A DNA stretch of 64,000 nucleotides from Pacificispira sp002696645 (GTDB lineage Bacteria; Pseudomonadota; Alphaproteobacteria; UBA8366; Aestuariispiraceae), in contig NZ_JBLZHU010000003.1 in the NCBI RefSeq assembly GCF_048892425.1, positions 248,001 through 312,000 on the forward strand. The letters are read 5' to 3'. Below, piece after piece: positions 15,815 through 24,800 of this stretch. How positions within the stretch are numbered: position 1 is the stretch's first letter; every line of letters starts with the position of its first letter. The notes under the pieces are model-generated. The model saw only the letters and a program-made list of their open reading frames with translations, was not told the origin of the DNA and did not search any database. The position numbers were made by a program, and so were the translations under genes.

Positions 15815-16864
15815 TCAGGCGACACCGGCGCGCAAAAAGTCGTGAATATGCACGATCCCAACCGGCTTTTGCGCCTCGTCCACCACGAACATCGCGGTGA
15901 TTTTGCGATCATTCATGATATTCAGCGCCTCAGCGGCGATCATCGTTGATGTGATCATGATTGGCCCCGCCGTCATCACCTTCGTCACCAACTGCTCTGC
16001 CAGATTGTTCGACATGTGGCGGCGCAAATCGCCATCGGTCACGATGCCGATCAACCCCCCTGCATCGTCCACAACACCGGTGCAGCCAAAATGTTTTGAC
16101 GTGATGGTCAGGACGACCTCATCCATGCGGGCCTGTTGTTGGACCAGGGGAATATTCTCGCCGCGATGCATAAGGTCTGCGACCTTCAGCAATTGCCGGC
16201 CCAATTTGCCACCGGGGTGCAATACGCGAAAATCATTGGCGGTAAAGCCCTTGCGCGCCATCAAGGATACCGCCAGGGCATCGCCCATCGCCAGGGTCAT
16301 CGTGGTCGATGTGGTCGGGGCCAGCCCGATCTCTCCTGCTTCGGGATGCTGGGGCAGAATCAGGGCGACATTTGCTGCCTCCGCAAGTGTGGAACCAGCG
16401 CGACCGGTGATGCCGATCATGGGGATCTGGAATCGTTTCACATGGCCGATCAGATCGCTCAACTCGTGGGTTTCGCCGGAATTGCTGATGGCGATAACCG
16501 CATCCCGCTCTGTGATCATGCCCAAATCGCCATGGCTGGCCTCGCCCGGATGCACGAACTGCGCTGGCGTTCCGGTCGACGCGAAGGTAGCGGCAATCTT
16601 GCGCCCGATATGGCCACTTTTTCCCATGCCGCTGACAATGATGCGCCCGGCGCGGTCGCCAACAGCGGTCACCCCCATCAATATATCCAGCGCCGAAATA
16701 AAGGCGCCGTTCAACTCCTCGGCCATATCGCTCAAGGCGGCGGCTTCGGCACGCAAGACCGCGCGACCCGTCGCCAGATCAGAGGCCGCCTGATCCGGGC
16801 TCGCCTGGGCATCCGACCTTAGGGCCTGTATAGCGTTTTGCATCGGGGTTACACCGGCTGTCAT
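15815..16864 (-). CDS. kdsD: Arabinose-5-phosphate isomerase (SIS-CBS)
   Basis: KdsD interconverts ribulose-5-phosphate and arabinose-5-phosphate, the first step to Kdo of LPS. The protein (349 aa) has a sugar isomerase (SIS) domain (about 60-210: IIVSGMGKSGHIGRKIAATFASTGTPA, quoted by its GMGKSGHIGRK core, then HGDLGMI and ISNSGETHEL) and two CBS domains (about 230-345, HRGENIPLV and VMTAGPIMI). The HPGGKLGR motif joining the parts is diagnostic. Position directly before lptC supports a role in LPS synthesis. Confidence 0.96.
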   Translation of the reverse strand: MTAGVTPMQNAIQALRSDAQASPDQAASDLATGRAVLRAEAAALSDMAEELNGAFISALDILMGVTAVGDRAGRIIVSGMGKSGHIGRKIAATFASTGTPAQFVHPGEASHGDLGMITERDAVIAISNSGETHELSDLIGHVKRFQIPMIGITGRAGSTLAEAANVALILPQHPEAGEIGLAPTTSTTMTLAMGDALAVSLMARKGFTANDFRVLHPGGKLGRQLLKVADLMHRGENIPLVQQQARMDEVVLTITSKHFGCTGVVDDAGGLIGIVTDGDLRRHMSNNLAEQLVTKVMTAGPIMITSTMIAAEALNIMNDRKITAMFVVDEAQKPVGIVHIHDFLRAGVA

Positions 16865-16942
16865 GATTACACGTCACTCTTCCTATGCTGACCCTTAGTA
16901 GGCCTCATTGCCTCAAGCCAGCCATAATTTGGGCTCGCGCGG

Positions 16943-17557
16943 TCAGGAATGCGCGAAAATATCTGTTTCGGCCCAACCCATCAGGTCTAATTTGGCCCGC
17001 ACGGGCAGAAAATCAAAGCAGGCCTGCGCCAGTTCACTGCGCCCTTCACGAACGATCATGCCATCCAGCACCTCTTTGATCTGGTGCAGATACAGCACAT
17101 CCGATGCGGCATAGGCCAATTGTGCATCACTGAGATCCGGCGCAGCCCAGTCCGAACTTTGCTGCTGCTTGGACATATCGATACCCAACAGCTCTTTCGC
17201 AAGGGTGGAGAGGGAATGACGGTCCGTATAAGTCCGCACCAGTTTCGACGCAATCTTGGTGCAATAGATCGGCCCCATCGTGACACCCAGCCATTGCTGA
17301 CAGATTGCCACATCGAATCGGGCGAAATGAAGAATCTTCAGGACCGACCGGTCGGCCAGCAAGCGCTTCAAATTAGGGGCATCATACGCGCCGGGTGCGA
17401 ATTGCACCAGATGGCTGACCCCATCGCCGCCCGAAAGCTGGGCGACACAGAGCCGGTCCCGCAACGGATTTAACCCCTGAGTTTCCGTATCAATCGCCAC
17501 AGAGGACCCAAAATCAAGATCCGCGGGCAAATCCCCTTGATGCAAATGAATGCTCAC
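16943..17557 (-). CDS. rnd: Short ribonuclease D (3'-5' exonuclease domain only)
   Basis: DEDDy-type 3'-5' exonuclease, 204 aa. The acidic residues appear in VAIDTETQGLNP (ExoI: D, E), HFARFDVAI (ExoII: D) and the Y...D of ExoIII in LAYAASDVLYL. RNase D trims tRNA 3' ends. The HRDC domains of E. coli RNase D are absent, as in other short alphaproteobacterial forms. I start at GTG 17557 (MSIHLHQGD), 8 bases after AAGGAG. It precedes kdsD and lies beside a tRNA-Leu gene. Confidence 0.88.
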   Translation of the reverse strand: MSIHLHQGDLPADLDFGSSVAIDTETQGLNPLRDRLCVAQLSGGDGVSHLVQFAPGAYDAPNLKRLLADRSVLKILHFARFDVAICQQWLGVTMGPIYCTKIASKLVRTYTDRHSLSTLAKELLGIDMSKQQQSSDWAAPDLSDAQLAYAASDVLYLHQIKEVLDGMIVREGRSELAQACFDFLPVRAKLDLMGWAETDIFAHS

Positions 17558-17827
17558 CCGATACACTCCTTAAATCATTGCCCCGGGCCAATGTCTTGGG
17601 CCTCTAAAGCGGCACCCCCAAAAGATCAAGTCCCGACTGGCCATCGAAAAACCACGCCCAATCAGGATCAATCTGCGCAAAACGCCGGATTCTAACAAGA
17701 ATCGCAGTGTTACGTACAGCGTTTTGGCATGTTGGGACCAAATGACCCAAGGTTCATACCGATAGGGCAAAAATAGAGACCGCCCAGATCACAAAATGAT
17801 CCGGCCAATATCTCTATTTTTAAGAAA

Positions 17828-17914
17828 TGGTGCCCAGGAGAAGACTCGAACTTCCACGTCCTTTCGGACACAGGTACCTGAAACCTGCGCGTCTACCAAT
17901 TCCGCCACCTGGGC
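17828..17914 (-). tRNA. tRNA-Leu (anticodon CAG)
   Basis: Read on the minus strand, GCCCAGG starts the acceptor stem, paired with CCTGGGC before the discriminator A and an encoded CCA. The anticodon arm is CAGGT-TTCAGGT-ACCTG, giving anticodon CAG for Leu codon CTG. The long variable arm (about GTGTCCGAAAGGACG) and the GTTCGAGTC T-arm are present. Length 87. Confidence 0.96.
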
Positions 17915-18198
17915 ATTTCCGATGGTGCGGGGCCGGAACATGTCCATTTGCGTGAGGCTTGTCAAGCGGATGATTTTCGGGGGTAAATTTATCTCTACAA
18001 TCCGCGGAAAACATGGGTTTCCAGGGATCAGGGGTTGTCCTTCGCCAAGCGGCGGATTGCAAAAATATGACTTGGCCTGAATTTGTGTGCGACACGGGGT
18101 CCCGACACAGCGCTTTCGGAGCGCTTGGAACTGGCGCAGGCATTCGCTATAACACTGCTGACTCTGGTTTGGTGATTTCGTAAGGGGAGTATCTTCGC

Positions 18199-19149
18199 AT
18201 GGTGGCCAAGGTTGTGACGGTTTTCGGCGGTTCCGGCTTTGTCGGGCGACAGGTGGTGCGCGAACTGGCGCGGATTGGCTGTCGCGTTCGCGTTGCTGTG
18301 CGCTTTCCAGACACCGCCAGTGACTTGAAACCCATGGGGGATGTCGGGCAAATCATCCCCATCGCCTGCAATATCCGTCAGGAGTCATCGGTGGCCAGGG
18401 CGCTGGATGGCGCGGATAGCGTTATCAATCTGGTGGGTATCTTGTACGAAAGCGGCACCCAGACCTTTGATGCCGTCCATCATCAAGGCGCCGCCCGCAT
18501 TGCAAGGGTCGCCAAGGCGGCAGGGATTTCCAATTTCATTCAGATGTCTGCCCTGGGCGTGGCACCGGATTCGCCTGCGCAGTATGCGCGCAGCAAGGCG
18601 GCGGGAGAAGCGGCTGTCAGGGCAGAGATTCCGGAGGCCATCGTCGTGCGCCCCAGCGTCATTTTCGGCCCGGAAGATTCCTTCTTTAACCGATTTGCAT
18701 CGATCATGCGCATCACACCCTTGCTGCCCTTAATCGGTGGGGGTGAACAGAAATTCCAGCCGGTTTATGTTGGGGATGTCGCCGACGCCATCGTCAAGGC
18801 CCTGACCGACAGCAGTGCGGCGGGGCGGACCTATGAACTGTGCGGGCCGACGGTCTATAGCTTCAAGGAATTGATGGAACTGGTCATGTCTGAAACGGGA
18901 CGCCATGTCGGCCTGGTCCCGGTACCGTTTGAACTGGCCAGGATCAAGGCGTTTTTCCTGGAATTGCTGCCCGTGCCGCCGCTGACCCGCGATCAGGTGG
19001 AACTGCTGCGCAGCGACAATATCGCAACGGGCAACCTGCCGGGTCTCAAGGATTTGGGCATCGCCCCAACAGCGGCAGAGGTGATCCTGCCATCTTATCT
19101 GGACATTTATCGCAAGGGCGGGCGCTATAATCCCGCACAACCGGTCTGA
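18199..19149 (+). CDS. Complex I NDUFA9-family protein (atypical SDR)
   Basis: NAD(P)H-binding protein of the extended/atypical short-chain dehydrogenase group, related to the NDUFA9 subunit of mitochondrial complex I. The Rossmann loop VFGGSGFVGRQVVREL (about 10-25) is seen, followed by DGADSVINLVGIL, SALGVAPDSPAQYARSKAAGE with YxxxK, and VVRPSVIFGPEDSFFNRFA (cited by its RPSVIFGPED core). At 316 aa it matches the family. GGGGAG lies about 10 bases before the ATG. In alphaproteobacteria this gene is often next to uppP and gltD/gltB, as here. A role in quinone or complex I metabolism is inference from the family. Confidence 0.88.
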   Translation: MVAKVVTVFGGSGFVGRQVVRELARIGCRVRVAVRFPDTASDLKPMGDVGQIIPIACNIRQESSVARALDGADSVINLVGILYESGTQTFDAVHHQGAARIARVAKAAGISNFIQMSALGVAPDSPAQYARSKAAGEAAVRAEIPEAIVVRPSVIFGPEDSFFNRFASIMRITPLLPLIGGGEQKFQPVYVGDVADAIVKALTDSSAAGRTYELCGPTVYSFKELMELVMSETGRHVGLVPVPFELARIKAFFLELLPVPPLTRDQVELLRSDNIATGNLPGLKDLGIAPTAAEVILPSYLDIYRKGGRYNPAQPV

Positions 19150-19155
19150 ACCGGA

Positions 19156-19962
19156 TTACGCCGCGCCGCTGTAGACCCAATACAACAAACCAACGCCCAT
19201 GATGATGCGGTAGATCACGAAGGGCGCAAAGCCTGACCGGCGCAGCCACGCCATCATTGCGTAAATCGATAGCAGTGCGGTGATGAAGGAGAATACGACG
19301 GCAATCACAATATCGCCGGTGAGCGCAAAACTGCCCGATTCATAGACATCCAGACCTGCAAGCAGCCCGGCCCCAAGGATAGTTGGGATGGAAATCAACA
19401 TTGAAAAGCGGGCGGCGTCTTCCCGCTCCACACCCAGAAAACGGGCCGTGGTCATGGTGATACCCGACCGGCTGGTTCCCGGCAACAAAGCCAGAATCTG
19501 CGACAGGCCGATCACCAGGGACGTGACCCAGGATAAATGCTCCACCCGGCGAATCGTCATGCCGACCCGATCTGCAATGAACAATAAAATGCCAAAACCC
19601 AGTGTCGTCCACCCGATGAGCTCTACGGAGCGGAACACTGTTTCCACGTAGTCCTTCAGCAGAAATCCTGCGATAATGATGGGTATCGTCGCGACAATGA
19701 CATTCAGTACCAATTTCGCAGGCGCCCCCCCGCGACCTGTTGCCACCCGCCCGACACCGACAAACATCTGCCAGACATCACGCCAGAAATACAGACACAC
19801 AGCCGCCAGACTGCCAATATGCACCGCGACATCTATTTCCAACCCCTGATCCGGCCATCCCAGCACATGGCCCGTCAGAATAAGATGTCCTGAGGAACTG
19901 ATTGGCAGGAATTCGGTAATTCCCTGAACAGCGGCGAGAACCAAAATATGGTGAAGAAGCAC
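19156..19962 (-). CDS. uppP: Undecaprenyl-diphosphatase
   Basis: UppP (BacA) recycles undecaprenyl pyrophosphate, the lipid carrier of peptidoglycan and LPS sugars, in the inner membrane. The 268-aa protein begins on GTG (after a GGGGG run) with VLAAVQGITEFLPISSSGHL, the conserved catalytic loop, and has the second signature LALLPGTSRSGITMT. Seven or eight hydrophobic segments are visible. It is convergent with the NDUFA9-like gene (6 bases apart) and divergent from gltD. Confidence 0.95.
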   Translation of the reverse strand: MLLHHILVLAAVQGITEFLPISSSGHLILTGHVLGWPDQGLEIDVAVHIGSLAAVCLYFWRDVWQMFVGVGRVATGRGGAPAKLVLNVIVATIPIIIAGFLLKDYVETVFRSVELIGWTTLGFGILLFIADRVGMTIRRVEHLSWVTSLVIGLSQILALLPGTSRSGITMTTARFLGVEREDAARFSMLISIPTILGAGLLAGLDVYESGSFALTGDIVIAVVFSFITALLSIYAMMAWLRRSGFAPFVIYRIIMGVGLLYWVYSGAA

Positions 19963-20365
19963 GGGAAACCCCCACAGGATTGATTAAAATGCTTATATCA
20001 TTGGTCGCATTCGCTTGCATCCTTAACCTATCGCAAAATTAATACCGAAATGGTACTAAATTTTTAATGCCTCGTTACTCATCACCCTGATTTGGATGTT
20101 TTCAGACGATCAAAATTTAAAATAGGTCAATTTTATTGACTAATTTTTGAAAAACTTCTGGTCTTTCCACGCAACAAGCGATATAGATTAGAGGCATATG
20201 AGGGTCAGGCCTGTCAGACTTTAATCCGCGACCCCGTCGCGACGACAGGGAACAAGGCCAAAATGCCGGGCCCGAATTTCGAAATTTTAACCATTAGCAT
20301 CTGAGTTGACCCCGTATCGGTTAGTACGTCAGCGAAAGGTGTTGCGAGAGTGTGAGGACATACCC
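19963..20365. other. Intergenic region between uppP and gltD
   Basis: About 400 AT-rich bases without a gene. It holds a perfect dyad GTCAAT-TTT-ATTGAC at 20126-20140 and a GC dyad CGCGAC-CCC-GTCGCG at 20227-20241, the latter about 125 bases before the gltD start, so in the likely leader. No sigma-54 promoter was recognised. Confidence 0.6.
20126..20140. promoter_or_regulatory. Perfect 15-bp dyad upstream of gltD
   Basis: GTCAATTTTATTGAC is a perfect inverted repeat with 6-bp arms and a 3-base centre. It lies in the divergent uppP-gltD space and could be an operator for glutamate synthase control. The regulator is not identified. Confidence 0.4.
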
Positions 20366-21808
20366 ATGACCACCGGCCGGATGCTTCAATTTGTGGATCG
20401 CGCTCAGGCCAATCCCGACAAACGCGCGATTGACCAGCGCCGTGTAGATTTTGATGAGATTTATCAAGGATATAGCGATGATGCGGCGGCCGACCAATCC
20501 GGGCGCTGCAGCCAATGCGGCGTGCCCTTTTGTCAGATCCACTGCCCATTGCATAACAACATTCCCGACTGGTTGATGCTGACCGCGGAAGGCCGCCTGC
20601 AGGAAGCCTATGAAGTTTCCAGCGCGACAAATACCTTCCCGGAAGTCTGTGGCCGCATTTGCCCGCAAGACCGCCTGTGCGAGGGCAATTGTGTGATTGA
20701 ACAATCCGGCCATGGCACGGTGACCATCGGGTCCATTGAGAAATACATCACTGATACTGCCTGGGAAAAAGGCTGGGTGACGCCTATTTCCCCCCGACAG
20801 GAACGCACGGAAAGTGTTGGGATCATCGGGTCCGGTCCTGGCGGGCTGGCGGCGGCGGAACAATTGCGGCGGCGCGGATATCAGGTCACGATCTATGACC
20901 GTTATGATCGGGTTGGTGGCCTGATGATTTATGGCATTCCGAATTTCAAGCTGGAAAAGGACATTGTACAGCGCCGCACGAAATGGCTGGAAGAGTCCGG
21001 CGTCCGCTTTACCCTGAATGTTGAGATTGGCCGCGACATCAGCTTCGCCGATTTACGGGCAAAGCATGATGCCGTCCTGGTCGCGACCGGCGTTTACAAG
21101 GCGCGCGATCTTAAGGCACCGGGCGTGGGCCAGAAGAACATTATTCCGGCAATGGATTTCCTGACCGCGTCAAACCGCAATGGCCTGGGCGATACTGTCG
21201 CTGAATTCGAGGATGGCACACTGAACGCGGCGGGCAAGAATATCGTTGTTATTGGGGGGGGCGATACCGCCATGGACTGTGTCCGTACCGCCATTCGCCA
21301 GGGCGCGAAATCCGTGAAATGCCTGTATCGCCGCGACCGCGCCAATATGCCGGGCTCTCAGCGGGAAGTAGCGAATGCGGAAGAAGAAGGGGTTGAATTC
21401 GTCTGGCTGTCCCAGCCAGAAGCCTTTACCGGCGACGATGCCGTGACCGGCGTTCGGGCACAGCAGATGCGCCTGGGTCAGCCCGATGCAACCGGTCGCC
21501 GCGCACCACAAGCGATTGAAGGGGCGGTCATGACCCATGACGCCGATATCGCAATCCTGGCGCTGGGCTTTGATCCGGAAGACCTGCCGACCCTGTGGGG
21601 GGAATCCGACCTGCCCGTTACCCGTTGGGGCACCGTGAAGATCGATCACAAGACAAAGATGACCGCGCTGGAGGGTGTTTTTGCCGCCGGCGACATCGTG
21701 CGCGGTGCCAGCCTGGTCGTCTGGGCCATTCGCGATGGCCGCGATGCCGCAGCCTCCATCCACGACTATATCCAAGCCCGCGCCGTCGCGCCGGTCGCTG
21801 CAGAATAA
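20366..21808 (+). CDS. gltD: Glutamate synthase [NADPH] small subunit
   Basis: GltD passes electrons from NADPH through FAD to the large subunit in the GOGAT reaction. The 480-aa protein has the N-terminal ferredoxin-like cysteine clusters (CSQCGVPFCQIHCPLHNNIP and CGRICPQDRLCEGNC), the FAD loop IIGSGPGGLAAAEQL and the NADPH loop VVIGGGDTAMDCVRTA. Start chosen at MTTGRMLQF with GAGGA upstream; 20 extra in-frame codons before it lack a ribosome site. It lies 12 bases before gltB, so the two are one operon. Confidence 0.97.
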   Translation: MTTGRMLQFVDRAQANPDKRAIDQRRVDFDEIYQGYSDDAAADQSGRCSQCGVPFCQIHCPLHNNIPDWLMLTAEGRLQEAYEVSSATNTFPEVCGRICPQDRLCEGNCVIEQSGHGTVTIGSIEKYITDTAWEKGWVTPISPRQERTESVGIIGSGPGGLAAAEQLRRRGYQVTIYDRYDRVGGLMIYGIPNFKLEKDIVQRRTKWLEESGVRFTLNVEIGRDISFADLRAKHDAVLVATGVYKARDLKAPGVGQKNIIPAMDFLTASNRNGLGDTVAEFEDGTLNAAGKNIVVIGGGDTAMDCVRTAIRQGAKSVKCLYRRDRANMPGSQREVANAEEEGVEFVWLSQPEAFTGDDAVTGVRAQQMRLGQPDATGRRAPQAIEGAVMTHDADIAILALGFDPEDLPTLWGESDLPVTRWGTVKIDHKTKMTALEGVFAAGDIVRGASLVVWAIRDGRDAAASIHDYIQARAVAPVAAE

Positions 21809-21820
21809 GGAAGAATCGTC

Positions 21821-24800
21821 ATGACCAACACGACGGATATGAATGACTGGGTTTCGCAGTATCGCGCGAACGCCGATCATCTGGCGCAGAACGGCATGTA
21901 TCTGCCGGAGACGGAGACCGCCAATTGCGGCGTTGGCATGGTGGCTGCGATTGATGGCAAGCCCCGGCGCGATGTTGTGCTGCGCGCAATTGAAGCCCTG
22001 AAGGTGCTGTGGCATCGCGGGGCGGTGGATGCCGATGGCAAGACCGGCGATGGGGCGGGCATTCATGTGCAGATCCCGCAGGATTTCTTCAAAGAACATG
22101 TTCAGCGCACCGGACACAATCTGGGCAAGGGGCGACTGGCCGTTGGCATGGTGTTTCTGCCGCGCACAGATTTGAACCGCCAGGAGCGCGTACGTCAAAT
22201 CGTGGAGAGTGAAATCCTGCGCATGGGGCATCGCATCTATGGCTGGCGCCAGGTGCCAGTGGATATTTCCATTATCGGGGAAAAGGCGAATGCCACCCGC
22301 CCCGAGATCGAACAGATCATGGTGGAAAATGCGCGCGATGTGAAAGTGTCACAGTTTGAAGCGGACCTGTATGTCATCCGCCGCCGGATTGAAAAGCTGT
22401 TCCTGCTGGAAAACCTGACAGAGGCTTACATCTGCTCCCTAAGCTGTCGTTCGGTGATCTATAAGGGGCTGTTCCTGGCTGAGCAGTTGACCTCCTTTTA
22501 TCCGGATTTGAATGACGAGCGATTCACGTCGAATTTTGCGATCTACCACCAGCGCTATTCGACCAATACCTTCCCCAGTTGGTCCTTGGCCCAGCCGTTC
22601 CGTGTTCTGGCCCATAACGGCGAGATCAATACGATCAACGGCAACATTAACTGGATGAAAAGCCACGAAACCAAGCTGGATGACCCGCAATTGGGGCCCT
22701 ATGTCGATGACATCAAACCCATCGTTCAGCCCGGCAGTTCGGATTCCGCGTCCCTGGACGGGGTATTTGAAGTGTTGGTGCGCACCCATCGCGAACTTCC
22801 GGAAGTCAAATCCCTGTTGATCCCGGAAGCCTGGGAAAAATCCAAAACCCTGAAACAGGCTCACCGTGATTTTTACGAATACGCAAATGGTGTAATGGAG
22901 CCCTGGGACGGCCCGGCGGCGATTTGTGCCTATGGCGGACGCTGGGCTTTGGCCGGGATGGATCGCAATGGTCTGCGCCCGCTGCGCTATGTTGTGACCG
23001 GCGATGGCCTGTTGGTCGTTGGGTCAGAAACCGGCATGGTCAAAGTTCAGGAAACCACTGTCCTGGAGAAAGGTCGCCTGGGTCCGGGTCAGATGATCGC
23101 GGTTGACCTGAACGAAGGACGCTTGTGCCATGACATGGAATTGAAAGACCATGTTGCGGGGCTGAGCCCATTTGGGGAATGGGTTAAGAGCATTACCAAA
23201 TTATCGGAATTGGGTGGACAGGGCGCAGGAAAATGCGGCGACATGTCCAAGGAAGAGTTACGCCGCCGCATGATTACCTGTGGCTGGTCGATGGAGGATC
23301 TGGAACTGATCCTGCAGCCCATGGCAGAAACCGGCAAGGAAGCCACCGGCTCGATGGGGGATGACACGCCTATTGCGGTGCTATCAGACAGCTATCGCGG
23401 CATGCACCATTATTTCCGACAGAATTTCAGCCAGGTGACCAATCCGCCCATCGACAGCCTGCGGGAACGCAATGTGATGTCCTTGGCAACGCGGCTGGGC
23501 AATCTGGGCAATATTCTGGAAGAAGATGCCCGGCAATTGCAGATCGTCCAGTTACCCTCGCCCATCCTGTTGGATGGTGACTATCGCGCGCTGAGAACCT
23601 ATCTGGGCGAAGCCGCCGTCGAAATTGATTGCACCTTCCCGATTGACAGCAATTCAAATGCCCTGGCCGATGCCGTGCATCAGGTTCAGGCACAGGCCGA
23701 AGATGCGGTGCGCGGAGGGGCGCAACATTTGATTCTGGACGATTCCGGGATTTCCGAAACACGCGCTGCGATCCCGATGATCCTGGCGGTTGGTGCCGTC
23801 CACACCCATCTGGTTCGGGCCAGCTTGCGGACATTTTCCAGCCTGATCGCCCGCACCTCCGAAGCGATAGACACCCATTCCTTCGCCGTCATGATCGGGG
23901 TCGGCACAACCGCCATCGTGCCCTATCTGGCGCAGGAGGCGATTGCAGACCGGTATCGGCGCAAGCTGTTGGGGGATCTGACGCTGGACACGGCGTTGCA
24001 GAACTTCAAGAAATCCATCGAAGACGGTCTTTTGAAGATCATGTCGAAAATGGGAATCTCCATCGTCAGTTCGTATCGGGGCGGCTATAACTTTGAAGCC
24101 ATTGGTCTTAGCCGGTCCCTGGTTGCAGAATTCTTCCCCGGCCTGCCCAGCCGCATTTCCGGCGTTGGTTTGACGGGTCTGCACGCCAATGTCAGACAGC
24201 GCCATGAAACCGCCTTTGACGAGACGGTGATTGCCCTGCCCGTCGGGGGATTCTATCGCTATCGCCGGGGGGGCGAGGCTCATGCCTGGGAAGGGAACCT
24301 GATCCATACGCTGCAAACAGCCGTAGCATCGGATTCCTATGCCGTCTATCGACGCTATACCGAACAGGTCGCTAAGCTGCCCCCCATCAACCTGCGCGAT
24401 TTGATGGATTTCAAATATGATGGTCCTGCCGCGCCGATTGACGAGGTGGAATCCATCACGGAAATCCGCAAGCGTCTGGTCGCCCCTGGCATTTCCCTGG
24501 GGGCCCTGTCGCCCATCGCCCATGAAACCCTGTCGATTGCCATGAACCGGATTGGCGCAAAATCCGACAGCGGAGAGGGGGGCGAAGATCCTGCGCGCTA
24601 TAAGCCCAAGGAAAATGGCGACAATGCCTCTTCCGCGATCAAACAGGTGGCCTCTGGCCGGTTTGGCGTCACGGCGGAATATTTGAACAATTGCCGCGAG
24701 ATCGAAATCAAGATGGCCCAGGGCGCAAAGCCTGGCGAAGGGGGCCAGTTGCCGGGATTCAAGGTCTCAGGCATCATCGCACGGCTGCGCCATTCGACCG

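Noticed and set aside
15769..15912. Upstream extension of the lptC frame
   Set aside because: Lies inside kdsD and shows no LptC-like sequence; an internal ATG with AAGGA is better.
21170..22231. Minus-strand open frame of 353 codons across gltD/gltB
   Set aside because: Shadow of the two glutamate synthase genes, which have full conserved motifs on the plus strand.
23654..24523. Minus-strand open frame of 289 codons within gltB
   Set aside because: Antisense shadow of a well-supported gene.
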